27,338 nt of DNA, from IMG/VR virus record IMGVR_UViG_3300033146_004023, positions 1 to 27,338 of that record; one strand, 5' to 3'. A program made the position numbers and the translations under genes. Shown here in pieces: positions 1-7,005 of the stretch. Each line of letters opens with the position of its first letter. The first letter of the stretch is position 1. The notes under the pieces are model-generated. The model was given only the letters and a program-made list of their open reading frames with translations, was not told the origin of the DNA and made no database searches. This stretch comes from a virus.

Positions 1-192
1 AATATTATAACCTTCTTTTTGTAAAGTTTCTTCAAGGGATTTTGGTGTCACACAACCATCAGGTAAATCAGAAGCTTTAATTTGTTGATTAATAGCACAA
101 TCGCATGCGATATTAGCAGTAACATGATTAATTCTAATCTTCATATCTTCTGTATTTTCGCAAACACTGTTTATTAATTTGTCTAAATCCAT
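1..192 (-). CDS. C-terminal piece of VWA-associated metallopeptidase (partial, runs off left edge)
   Basis: The start codon is at 190-192, with AAGGAAAAG just upstream, and the frame is open to the window edge (64 codons). After a short head (MDLDKLIN...) the piece reads NIACDCAINQQI followed by LPDGCVTP. This resembles the segment of the DUF2201-type metallopeptidase domain that follows the HExxH helix, where family members have an 'N-I-A-x-D-x-x-I-N' stretch and then a 'LP' turn. The HExxH part (HEMMH) is on a separate gene at 1397-1794, on the far side of a GIY-YIG endonuclease. I infer one peptidase gene split into two translated pieces. The downstream VWA part, if present, lies outside the window. 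The family call rests on motif memory and order, not on a search. Confidence 0.6.
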   Translation of the reverse strand, partial: MDLDKLINSVCENTEDMKIRINHVTANIACDCAINQQIKASDLPDGCVTPKSLEETLQKEGYNI

Positions 193-206
193 TCTTTTCC
201 TTTCTT

Positions 207-224
207 TTATATTATTATAACATA
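207..224 (-). promoter_or_regulatory. Possible -10 promoter for the metallopeptidase C-piece
   Basis: On the minus strand the sequence TGTTATAATAATATAA lies between the endonuclease stop and the start of the C-terminal peptidase piece. It contains TATAAT and looks like the -10 regions upstream of other leftward operons here. No clear -35 is visible. It could let the C-piece be expressed independently of the endonuclease. Confidence 0.3.
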
Positions 225-242
225 TTTTACATAAAAATAATA

Positions 243-1265
243 TTAAACAATTTTCCTAATCCACATACCTTTTAGTCTGCCACGTTTCATGCAATTTTCT
301 CTCCTAATTCTTCCTGAAATTGTTTTATTATTCAATATTGTTTCAATTTCCACTATGGTTAAATGACATTCATTATACACTTTATCGTCTTTCATAATTT
401 GAAACCTACATATCATTTTATCAGCCATTCTTTCATAACTATTTTTGCCATTGGAATCCTTTAACAATCTTTTCTGTTTTGTTTTTTCACCAATAACTTT
501 ATTAATGCCTTTTTCTTCTCTTGTTTTCATTGCTTTCTTTGTTTGTATTTGTTTTAGAGTAAGTTCATCTTCAATTATATCTTTACTTTTCATTGCATTT
601 TGCAGTTTTTCAATATTTCCTCCACTATTTCCATACTTTTTGATGTTAGTTTTTTGTCTTTTTTCTTCAGCTGTTTGTCTAATAGTTCGTCCGTTATTTT
701 GAATGACCTCATTCATTATTTTTGTTGCTTCTTTATGAGTTTTTTTGAATTTTTCTGAATTTTTTAACGAATATGATATTTTTTGTCCCAATTCTTTATA
801 TTCTTTTTCTGAAAGATTTTTATAAAAATTTTGTATTTTTTCTTTGATTTTATTTTTTTCTTCGGGTGTTTTATTTTGCATTATCTTACTTATCTTCTTT
901 TTTGTTTCTTTGGCGTGTTTATTTCCTTTTACATTGCCATCTAAACCATTTTCTGGTTTTTCATTGGCCCATACTTTTCTTCCTTTTCTATCCCCACTTT
1001 CATTTAATGCTCTTACTATATTATTATCTTTACTAAATTTCAATGCTATTTCTTCAACTTCTGATTTTTTATATATACCATATATCTCCATAGTAACATC
1101 ATCTCCATGTTTTTTAAGATGTTTTTTCCAATATTTACCTGAACCATGATAATATTTTTGTAGTTCTTTTTGAGTGAAGTATTTTCCTGTTTTTCCAAAG
1201 TATTTTAGACCTGTTTTATTATGCGTTCCAATATAAAGCGTGACATTAGTTTCTTGATTATTCAT
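243..1265 (-). CDS. GIY-YIG homing endonuclease with NUMOD3-like repeats
   Basis: This is a free-standing endonuclease, 340 aa, expected to cut one DNA target and promote its own spread. The N-terminus has the GIY-YIG nuclease module: LYIGTHN, then KYFGKTG, then the YHGSGKYWKKHLKKHG block that is diagnostic for phage GIY-YIG enzymes. The middle (about residues 115-250) has lysine-rich NUMOD3-like repeats such as KHAKETKKKISK, used for minor-groove binding. The C-terminus is basic. The start ATG follows TATAGGAG. Upstream lie a TATAAATA late promoter and a pseudoknot element. The gene separates the two pieces of the metallopeptidase, so it is the likely cause of that split. Confidence 0.9.
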   Translation of the reverse strand: MNNQETNVTLYIGTHNKTGLKYFGKTGKYFTQKELQKYYHGSGKYWKKHLKKHGDDVTMEIYGIYKKSEVEEIALKFSKDNNIVRALNESGDRKGRKVWANEKPENGLDGNVKGNKHAKETKKKISKIMQNKTPEEKNKIKEKIQNFYKNLSEKEYKELGQKISYSLKNSEKFKKTHKEATKIMNEVIQNNGRTIRQTAEEKRQKTNIKKYGNSGGNIEKLQNAMKSKDIIEDELTLKQIQTKKAMKTREEKGINKVIGEKTKQKRLLKDSNGKNSYERMADKMICRFQIMKDDKVYNECHLTIVEIETILNNKTISGRIRRENCMKRGRLKGMWIRKIV

Positions 1266-1287
1266 TTATAATCTCCTATAATTAATC

Positions 1288-1377
1288 TATAAGAGTGAAG
1301 ATTGACGGACTTCAGATTAAATGTATATAGAGGAAGTCCGTCACAGAGCCCTATATACACATTTAATATCTCTTATA
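1288..1377 (-). ncRNA. Structured pseudoknot element before the GIY-YIG gene (copy 1)
   Basis: Read on the minus strand, three stems can form. P1 pairs TATAAGAG (1370-1377) with CTCTTATA (1288-1295). P2 pairs 1351-1367 with 1316-1330, 15 bp with a two-base bulge. A pseudoknot pairs GACGGACTTC (1333-1342, in the P2 loop) with GAAGTCCGTC (1304-1313), 10 perfect bp. The same plan with different stem sequences occurs at 16717-16805 and 20744-20828, and a variant at 14366-14485, always just upstream of an endonuclease gene. It is followed by a shared ATTAATTATAGGAG leader containing the ribosome site. The pairing is seen directly; the function is unknown. Confidence 0.75.
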
Positions 1378-1381
1378 TTAT

Positions 1382-1389
1382 TATTTATA
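1382..1389 (-). promoter_or_regulatory. T4-type late promoter (TATAAATA)
   Basis: An exact TATAAATA octamer on the minus strand, directly upstream of pseudoknot copy 1 and just after the stop of the metallopeptidase N-piece. In T4-like phages this octamer alone is the late -10 element. A transcript from here would carry the whole pseudoknot and then the GIY-YIG gene. Confidence 0.6.
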
Positions 1390-1396
1390 AAATTAA

Positions 1397-1794
1397 TTAT
1401 GTCAAATAATAATATAGTTCTTTTAAATCTTTAAATTTTCGTTTTTTAATTGTATCTTGCAACCAAGGCCTATCTTTTAATATTTTTTTTATTTCAGTTC
1501 TAGTATCTTTTTCTTGAGAAGGAAATCTGTCAAGATGATTATATAGTATATGCATCATTTCATGCTTTAATACTCCCAAACGCTGATTCAATGGGAGCTC
1601 ATCAAAATTATCAGGATTAATATATAAACAGTATTTTGTACTCTTAAAGCCAAATCAACTTCATTTGTCAATATTACTTTACACTGAGCCAATACATGAA
1701 ACCAGAATTCATATTCTCCTTTATAAGATGCAGAGCTGAAACCATTAGCAGTAGTTTCATCGAATATATCTCTTGACCATTTACTATTACTCAT
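1397..1794 (-). CDS. N-terminal piece of VWA-associated metallopeptidase (one-base frameshift)
   Basis: The gene starts at 1794 after TAGGAG. The first frame (SNSKWSRDIFDE...CKVILTNEVD) ends early. A one-base correction of the T run near 1652-1654 joins it to a frame reading YCLYINPDNF, then LNQRLGVLKHEMMHILYNHL. This contains the zinc-metallopeptidase motif HExxH (HEMMH) with the preceding LKH, as in DUF2201/VWA-like predicted peptidases found next to MoxR ATPases. After LYNHLDR the family homology stops. A roughly 40-residue tail ends in IKKRKFKDLKEL, and the stop codon abuts the endonuclease module. The domain continues in the gene at 1-192. The frameshift is probably a sequencing error. 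Confidence 0.65.
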
Positions 1795-1803
1795 AATTTT
1801 CTC

Positions 1804-2502
1804 CTATAAAAAATATTCAGGCAAATATTCAGAAATTCTATTCTCAAGAAAAACTTCAAACTTCAAAGAAGGTCTAATATTCTCGGGATAGATAAGGACA
1901 TCAGTGATGTCCTCTCTGTCACTATAAAATTGAATTCTCCTGAAAACAAAACAATTGTTTTCGTCTAAAGGTAATGATTTTAATTTCCATAATTCCATAT
2001 TCTCTTTATTAATGAAACAAAGATTTGTTTCTGAATTATTAGCTTCCAAATGAATATAATAATTATACCATTTATCCTCGATATTTTCCAATTTGGATAA
2101 AAGTTTTTTTATATTATTTTCAAAAAGTTCCAAAATTTCTTTATAATTTATATCACCCCACAGCCGTAGTGTCCTATCTTTAGACTTAATAAAATTTTTA
2201 TCTATAAGGTGGATAAAATTATTATTATTTCTTATATTATCTACATATAACCATAAATCATTTACTTTAAAATCATCATCTTCAAAAACATCTTTGAATA
2301 CATATAATTTATTAAATTTTCTTATGACATCTATGAAATTAGCAATATAATCAGATAACTGTATACTCTTAAAATAAATAAGCATAGTGTCGGATGGAGT
2401 TTTGTTTTCTATTAGCAGTCCTTCTTTAAAATCAGGGATAAGTTCTAAAAAAATACTACATTTTCTCTCTTGCTCTCTGAATACCTCTCTTAATGTTGTC
2501 AT
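1804..2502 (-). CDS. Hypothetical protein, 232 aa, PEYFL tail
   Basis: I recognise no family. The protein is rich in Asn, Ile, Leu and acidic residues, with no membrane segment. It starts ATG at 2502 after AAAGGATTAAG, follows its own promoter-like box, and ends with LPEYFL. Two other genes of the same operon, at 2554-2793 and 2810-3205, end in YPEIWL and YPEYYI, so the three share a C-terminal Pro-Glu-aromatic tail. It lies between the MoxR ATPase and metallopeptidase genes and may belong to that system, but this is only context. Confidence 0.75.
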   Translation of the reverse strand: MTTLREVFREQERKCSIFLELIPDFKEGLLIENKTPSDTMLIYFKSIQLSDYIANFIDVIRKFNKLYVFKDVFEDDDFKVNDLWLYVDNIRNNNNFIHLIDKNFIKSKDRTLRLWGDINYKEILELFENNIKKLLSKLENIEDKWYNYYIHLEANNSETNLCFINKENMELWKLKSLPLDENNCFVFRRIQFYSDREDITDVLIYPENIRPSLKFEVFLENRISEYLPEYFL

Positions 2503-2512
2503 CTTAATCCTT

Positions 2513-2549
2513 TATATAATTATAATAATACTCAAATAATGCTTAGATA
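2513..2549 (-). promoter_or_regulatory. Promoter-like box (TCTAAGCA ... TTATAATTATA)
   Basis: The minus strand carries ATCTAAGCA, then 14 nt, then TTATAATTATA, about 10-20 nt before the gene at 1804-2502. It is a looser, shorter-spaced version of the pair of near-identical boxes at 4532-4570 and 20506-20544. Confidence 0.4.
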
Positions 2550-2553
2550 ATCC

Positions 2554-2793
2554 TTAAAGCCATATTTCAGGATAATTTTCTTCAAGCTTATCCAAATCTG
2601 GTTTTTCAGGAAAAGTAAACTCTACATCTTCTACACTAAAACGAATTGTATTCAGTGTACTTGGCTCAATACTTTTAACTACAATCCCACCAAAAGAATC
2701 GTCATTATATGTAGTTATTTTTACTATATGTGATACTGCGAAAGAATCTTTCACTAATGTATAAGAACCTTTGCTTATACCTATTTTATCCAT
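2554..2793 (-). CDS. Hypothetical small protein, 79 aa, PEIWL tail
   Basis: A short acidic protein, apparently beta-rich (KGSYTLVKDSF, IVVKSIEPS). The strand pattern suggests a small barrel, but I recognise no family. Start at 2793 after AAGGAAAA. It ends ENYPEIWL, sharing the Pro-Glu-aromatic tail of its two neighbours. It sits between the 131-aa and 232-aa genes in the MoxR operon. Confidence 0.75.
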   Translation of the reverse strand: MDKIGISKGSYTLVKDSFAVSHIVKITTYNDDSFGGIVVKSIEPSTLNTIRFSVEDVEFTFPEKPDLDKLEENYPEIWL

Positions 2794-2809
2794 ATTTTTC
2801 CTTTTGATA

Positions 2810-3205
2810 CTAAATGTAATATTCAGGATACCTATCTTCTATTATCTCATAATCAAATAATTCTGATAATTCTGAAATATTTTCTTTGTTTGTTATAATA
2901 GATTCCATATTTAATCCTGCCAGTTTACTATTAAAATTTATTCTTATTATTTTATCATTGGATCTTTTATCTAAAACCTTTTTAAAATCTTTCAATTCAT
3001 TGAGAGCCAATTTTAAGGAGAATGTGCTCATTCTAATTGGCTGTTCGTATGGAATAATATAAGCTTCAATGATAAATAAATTTAATTTTCTGAAATAATT
3101 CCTGAACTCATCCATATAAAAACTCTCTTGGGTGTCATTCATTGACACCATTAAAATATTAGAGTTTTTATTATATTCAATATTTAAGATATTTGCATTA
3201 TTCAT
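2810..3205 (-). CDS. Hypothetical protein, 131 aa, PEYYI tail
   Basis: No family recognised. The start at 3205 lies 7 nt after the stop of the MoxR ATPase, so the two are likely co-transcribed and translationally linked; no strong ribosome site is visible. The body alternates hydrophobic and charged residues and ends EDRYPEYYI, matching the tail of the two genes downstream. The three may be diverged paralogues or may bind the same partner. Confidence 0.75.
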   Translation of the reverse strand: MNNANILNIEYNKNSNILMVSMNDTQESFYMDEFRNYFRKLNLFIIEAYIIPYEQPIRMSTFSLKLALNELKDFKKVLDKRSNDKIIRINFNSKLAGLNMESIITNKENISELSELFDYEIIEDRYPEYYI

Positions 3206-3211
3206 TACTTT

Positions 3212-4507
3212 TTATTGCTTTACAACTTTACTTTTTATTTTTTTGGCTAGATTTTTATCTTTATCTTTTTTCATTAAATTATAGAAACTTGCTTTATCAT
3301 TTGCTTTTTTATCTTTAAGGAATGATGTTAGTGTTTCTAATTCAAAAGAATATAATAAACCAAATAATGGAACTAAGTCCTCTAATGATGTAAAAGGATC
3401 ATTAATAATATTTAAATTTTTATCAAATAATGTATTAACATGTTCAAGTTTGTTAATACTCTCAAGGTTTTCTAGTTTGTTGTGAAGAACTTCACCAGTT
3501 TTTTCAATATCTCCTGTTTCCATAAATGCTTTTTTAGCCATATTTTCAATATCTTCTATACTAATATTATCACTAAAATTCTTATAGAATACATAAAATT
3601 GTGATGCTAATGCAGAGCCAATTTTCCCTCTCATTATATCTAATATAAACATATCATCCAAAGAGCTATTCTGAGCCAAATCCATAAATTTACCCAATTT
3701 AGTCCATGATCTTGGCGTTGCTCCTATATCATCTTCTGAAGTGAAATGAAGTTTCGTCATATTATCAATTATAAAAGACCTTACAATATTATTGACATTA
3801 TTTTCTCTTGCCCAAACTAACCAACCTTCTGAGTCAACCTCAACATCAATAATCAAAAATCTATCCATTTTTGCAGGGTCTAACTCAGTCACATGATAAT
3901 CACTATCAGGAGGATTATCTGCAGCAATAATTTGTGTTTGTTTTCCATTTACATAAGGTAAAATATGATTATGCAATCTTTTATCTAAGATAAGTTGCAT
4001 CGTGCTATTATGAATATCTGCTCCAGCTCTTGAATATTCGTCAACGAAAAGAACAGACTCTTTAGATGATTTACACGAAACATTATCTTGATTTGTAAGC
4101 AATGGTTCAGTATAATCAGTGCCATAATAGTCATTATATAAATTATTTAGATGCTCTCTATGTAATAGATCATCAGACAGTTTTTCGGATTTTACCACTT
4201 TTTCAAAACCTTTATCAGAAAAATCTAAATCTTCGAATTTGAATTTTTTAGGCCATGCTTTATTTTGTATATTTTGTATCCAGTCTGGTGCTGCCCAAGT
4301 AGTAACCCCATTATCAATATTTGGAATACCTATAAGGTCTCCTTGATCCATTAGGCTCAAAATCAGAGTTTCTAAATAAAAATTATTTTCTTCTGCATAT
4401 TGTCTTATCTTTTCGGTTTTACCAATACCGTGCAACCCTCTCATAAGAACTACATCATTTGCATAATATGAGGCTTTTAAAATTTGATTTATTTTGGTTA
4501 TTTTCAT
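3212..4507 (-). CDS. MoxR-type AAA+ ATPase
   Basis: 431 aa. Walker A is GLHGIGKT (about residues 24-31), Walker B is VLFVDEYSRA (about 153-162), and a sensor-like stretch reads IIAADNPPDSDY. MDQGDLIGIPN after the first strand and 'ATPRSWTKL' further on are typical of MoxR/AAA_5 proteins. These ATPases usually act with a VWA-domain partner to remodel protein complexes or insert metals. Here the metallopeptidase of the usual MoxR-VWA pair lies downstream (1397-1794 plus 1-192). The gene leads its operon, behind the box at 4532-4570. The C-terminal third is helical and Lys/Asn-rich. The target complex in the phage or host is unknown. Confidence 0.85.
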   Translation of the reverse strand: MKITKINQILKASYYANDVVLMRGLHGIGKTEKIRQYAEENNFYLETLILSLMDQGDLIGIPNIDNGVTTWAAPDWIQNIQNKAWPKKFKFEDLDFSDKGFEKVVKSEKLSDDLLHREHLNNLYNDYYGTDYTEPLLTNQDNVSCKSSKESVLFVDEYSRAGADIHNSTMQLILDKRLHNHILPYVNGKQTQIIAADNPPDSDYHVTELDPAKMDRFLIIDVEVDSEGWLVWARENNVNNIVRSFIIDNMTKLHFTSEDDIGATPRSWTKLGKFMDLAQNSSLDDMFILDIMRGKIGSALASQFYVFYKNFSDNISIEDIENMAKKAFMETGDIEKTGEVLHNKLENLESINKLEHVNTLFDKNLNIINDPFTSLEDLVPLFGLLYSFELETLTSFLKDKKANDKASFYNLMKKDKDKNLAKKIKSKVVKQ

Positions 4508-4531
4508 GCTCTTAATCCTTTTTATTTCTTT

Positions 4532-4570
4532 TATAATTATAACAAAGGAAAGATTAAAGCCTGCTTAAAT
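4532..4570 (-). promoter_or_regulatory. Recurrent promoter box before the MoxR operon
   Basis: The minus strand reads ATTTAAGC AGG CTTTAAT, ten further bases, then TTATAATTATA. The same 39-nt layout with identical spacing occurs at 20506-20544 before the TelA-like gene. The TATAAT core is a plausible -10, and the TTTAAG/TTTAAT part may be an activator or sigma-contact site. Confidence 0.55.
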
Positions 4571-4603
4571 GAGGGTATATGAAGATTTCTGGCTGATTAT
4601 TTG

Positions 4604-4867
4604 CTATTTCTTTAGCTTTTTATAGAATTCATTAAAAGTATTTTTATATGCTTCAGCTATATTATCAAACTTCTCCATAATGGCTTCTAGCCTTTCTTTA
4701 TTATTATAGAAAACGAAGGAACGTCATCATTAGAAAAAGTATCATTATAATTATGAAGTAATTTTTCAAATTCAAGGGAACCATGATCAGGTTATTACCA
4801 AACCTGATCACCACAAACAGCAGATAAAAGCTCATCTATTTCTTCTTGTGCTAGTATAGCAAGCTAT
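4604..4867 (-). pseudogene. Small protein with FliM-like EIDxLL peptide (frame-broken)
   Basis: Three small lesions hide this gene: one extra base at the start (ATAG for ATG after AAGGATTTTT), a 21-nt palindromic insertion at about 4785-4809, and a one-base loss in the run at 4710-4713. Correcting them gives a protein of about 87 aa. It starts LAILAQEEIDELLSAV, continues CGDHGSLEFEKLL, and ends in the helical ERLEAIMEKFDNIAEAY...KKLKK. The first 14 residues closely match the CheY-binding N-terminal peptide of flagellar switch protein FliM (ILSQxEIDALL). The rest is not FliM. It lies just downstream of the 4876-5291 gene. The repaired reading is inference, and the FliM likeness could be chance. 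Confidence 0.45.
4785..4809. repeat. Perfect 9-bp palindrome in a 21-nt frame-breaking insertion
   Basis: GATCAGGTT, a seven-base loop, then AACCTGATC, with TGATCA present at both ends. Removing 21 nt, including one TGATCA copy, restores the minus-strand frame from SAVCGD to HGSLEFEK. The arrangement resembles a template-switch product or a read artefact. Confidence 0.6.
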
Positions 4868-4875
4868 AAAAATCC

Positions 4876-5291
4876 TTAAATATAATCTTTTTTATAATTT
4901 ATTAGAATATTTATGTCATTGCCTAAGTTTATGAATAAATCTTTAGCAATTTCCTTAGATAAAATATCATATAGCTTAATCATAAGGTCCTCTTTTTGTT
5001 CTTTATCAAAATAACTCCTTTTAGCATTAAAAGAGCCTTCTATTATTTTTGCATCTCTGGCAAATTGTTCTTCCATCCCTCTACTTACCATTGTTTTATG
5101 AACAAAATCGATTGGAACAAGCCTTAATTCATAATATGCTATATAATTTTCCCCAAAAGGATCTTCCGAAATTGGTGCTTCCTGAATAATTAATTTTCCG
5201 CTAAAATAGCCATCATCTATTTTTATTGTCTTTTTAACACTTTGTATGGTTTCTTTTCTTCAAACTCTTTTAATTTTATCGCTTCTTTCAT
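4876..5291 (-). CDS. Hypothetical protein, about 138 aa (one-base frameshift)
   Basis: The start ATG is at 5289-5291, after GGAATTAAAAAA. The first frame reads MKEAIKLKEFEEK and then breaks. Adding one base to the run at 5254-5257 joins it to ETIQSVKKTIKIDDGYF, then IAYYELRLVPIDFVHKTMV and on to a C-terminal ILINYKKDYI. I recognise no family. The mix of a charged N-terminus and the 'ELRLVPIDFVH' strand suggests a small soluble protein. It follows the CYTH gene closely, so it is probably in the same operon. The break is at a homopolymer and is likely a sequencing error. Confidence 0.55.
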
Positions 5292-5295
5292 TTTT

Positions 5296-5778
5296 TTAAT
5301 TCCATTTTATATAAGGGTTAATACTTAAATTATTGTTATAATATTTAATATCATCTGTAACTTCCATTTTTATCCATTCTGGTATAGATAAAGGGTAATC
5401 AATAGAGGGAATTTCTGCTTCTGCTACAATTAAGCCATTATTATTGCCCTCAAATACATCTACCTCCCATATATCATCAGATATTCTGAAAATATACCTT
5501 ACTTTCTCAATTATATTTTCACACATAGTTTCGATCATACGCTCTGCATCAGATAGTGGTATATCATATTCAAACTCTAACCTAGATGGGCCATCATTCT
5601 TTCCTTTGATAGTCAGATAAGCATTATCATTAGATATTCTAACTCTTACAACTTTTTCAGGACTATTCATAATATAACCTTGTTTTATGTTTATTTTATT
5701 GTTATATTTATTGGTGTATATCATATTTTTAACAAAATTCTCTTTTACCAAAAATTTTCTTTCTATTTCTATTCCCAT
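5296..5778 (-). CDS. CYTH-domain triphosphate tunnel metalloenzyme
   Basis: 160 aa, the full length of the small CYTH phosphatases. The N-terminal signature EIERKFLV (ExExK) is intact. It is followed by VRVRI and AYLTIKG (basic strands lining the tunnel), EFEYDIP, KVRYIF, WEVDVFEG, AEAEIP and WIKMEVTDD, in the family order. CYTH proteins bind a triphosphate with metal inside a beta-barrel and act on inorganic triphosphate, nucleoside triphosphates or related compounds; the exact substrate cannot be told. The start overlaps the upstream stop as TAATG, so translation is coupled to the zinc-ribbon gene. Confidence 0.88.
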   Translation of the reverse strand: MGIEIERKFLVKENFVKNMIYTNKYNNKINIKQGYIMNSPEKVVRVRISNDNAYLTIKGKNDGPSRLEFEYDIPLSDAERMIETMCENIIEKVRYIFRISDDIWEVDVFEGNNNGLIVAEAEIPSIDYPLSIPEWIKMEVTDDIKYYNNNLSINPYIKWN

Positions 5779-6158
5779 TATAAATCTCCCAGAGTTTTTA
5801 GGTCTGTTTCTGAAATACTGCTAGCTAAAATTAATGGTGGAGTATCAACCTCTTTTGTAACACCTAATTTTAGCACAGATTCCTGATGTATGTCAAAATT
5901 CATTTTGACATCCTTATCTAAATCTTTGAAGATTGACATTTTTGTTTTTGAAATCATCTCCTGAAGTTTTTCTTCTGATAATTTATTACCTATCTGGGCA
6001 ACAAAAAGCCTCCCAGCACAGGTATAACACAAATCAATACCAAATCTATTAAAATATGGCTCTTCAAAGCTTCCATCATTGCTCCTTACTCCGGAGTCAA
6101 TTAATTCTTGTTCACAAATGTCACACACAGTTGTATATTTTTTTATTTCTTTTTTCAT
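5778..6158 (-). CDS. Small zinc-ribbon protein, 126 aa
   Basis: Two CxxC pairs, CDIC near residue 12 and CYTC near residue 44, would form one zinc site. The C-terminal half is helical and charged, with no recognised domain. The start lies a few bases after the TGA of the upstream gene (6161), and the stop overlaps the CYTH start. No specific function is assigned. Confidence 0.75.
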   Translation of the reverse strand: MKKEIKKYTTVCDICEQELIDSGVRSNDGSFEEPYFNRFGIDLCYTCAGRLFVAQIGNKLSEEKLQEMISKTKMSIFKDLDKDVKMNFDIHQESVLKLGVTKEVDTPPLILASSISETDLKTLGDL

Positions 6159-6160
6159 AA

Positions 6161-6838
6161 TCAGCCTTTGTTTTCTAAAGCCTGTTTAGGATCATCATAA
6201 ATTTCTGGTATGCCCTCTTTTGCTTTGATAAGTTTGACTTCATAATAATTGTAATAAGGAGATACATCCAAAATACATACCTTAAATAATTGTTCATCAT
6301 AACAAATCTGTTTTATATCCTTATATAAATCATCCGTCTTCAAAAGCTTTTTGATAATATTTTTAGTGCTATCCTCATTGGTATATTCTTTTACTGTAAC
6401 TCCGGCTGCTTCAAAATATCTTTTTATTTTATTAAAAATATCAGAATTTGTATCCTTTGATGCTTTTGGCACTTCCGATACTTCCAATTCTTCAGATGAT
6501 AAAGGAGTTTCTCCCAATCTCTCATCAAGCATCCCAGTTAAACTAAGGTAAACATTCTTGGTGTTTCCGATATAATTAATTCCATGACACTCAAATGTCA
6601 TCTCTTCATCGTTACAAATACAGTCATAGAATAACCAATCTATGGTATCATCATTTTTTGGCAAATCAAATTCTGATTTTATGGCATCTAACATACCATT
6701 CAAAATTGAACTCCACCAATCAGTCATAACTTGAGTGCCACCCCCAAGAGCCTCCTGAATCTTAGTATCCCTGGCACAAGCCTCATCATAGAATTTCTTT
6801 AATTCGGTTATTTGTTTATCAAATGTTGCAAATTTCAT
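6161..6838 (-). CDS. Hypothetical protein, 225 aa
   Basis: No family recognised. The N-terminal half is acidic with aromatic clusters (MTDWWSSILNGML, DWLFYDCICND). A low-complexity Glu/Ser linker follows around residues 115-130, and then a second alpha/beta region with YYNYYEVKLIKAKEG. The linker suggests two small domains. It starts after TTTCCTTTG on the plus strand (AAAGGAAAA in the gene sense) and ends in TGA just before the next gene. That spacing argues that TGA is an ordinary stop in this phage. Confidence 0.72.
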   Translation of the reverse strand: MKFATFDKQITELKKFYDEACARDTKIQEALGGGTQVMTDWWSSILNGMLDAIKSEFDLPKNDDTIDWLFYDCICNDEEMTFECHGINYIGNTKNVYLSLTGMLDERLGETPLSSEELEVSEVPKASKDTNSDIFNKIKRYFEAAGVTVKEYTNEDSTKNIIKKLLKTDDLYKDIKQICYDEQLFKVCILDVSPYYNYYEVKLIKAKEGIPEIYDDPKQALENKG

Positions 6839-7005
6839 TATTTTCCTTTGCTTCTTTTATTCTACCTTCATAATCAATCATTTTCTGATTTTACCTTTTC
6901 GTTGAATTTTTTGTCTATTAATTCCCAACCATTATATTTATTTTTGGTACTTTTTATGATGCTTTTCTCTTTTTAGTATTATTTATAACATAAGATAATG
7001 GATAA
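6839..7005 (-). other. Intergenic stretch with late promoter and possible broken short ORF
   Basis: A perfect TATAAATA lies on the minus strand at 6980-6987, just after the thyX stop. Downstream, one frame encodes about 30 codons (KSIIKSTKNKYNGWELIDKK...) with no start codon, which could be a frame-broken small gene. I see nothing else. Confidence 0.4.

Noticed and set aside
445-1149. Plus-strand open frames rich in Phe, Ser and Leu opposite the GIY-YIG gene, with similar frames opposite other Lys-rich endonuclease genes.
   Set aside because: They are antisense shadows of Lys/Asn-rich coding sequence: low-complexity composition, no ribosome sites.
1266-1396. The structured element as a group I intron, HDV-like or twister ribozyme.
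   Set aside because: No group I core elements are present, and the stem order (long stem, loop pseudoknot, short outer stem) does not fit the ribozyme plans I know. Self-cleavage cannot be judged from sequence alone.
4532-4570. The TTTAAGCA part of the promoter boxes as a T4 MotA box.
   Set aside because: The MotA box reads TGCTTtA on the transcribed-gene strand; here it would be in the opposite orientation.
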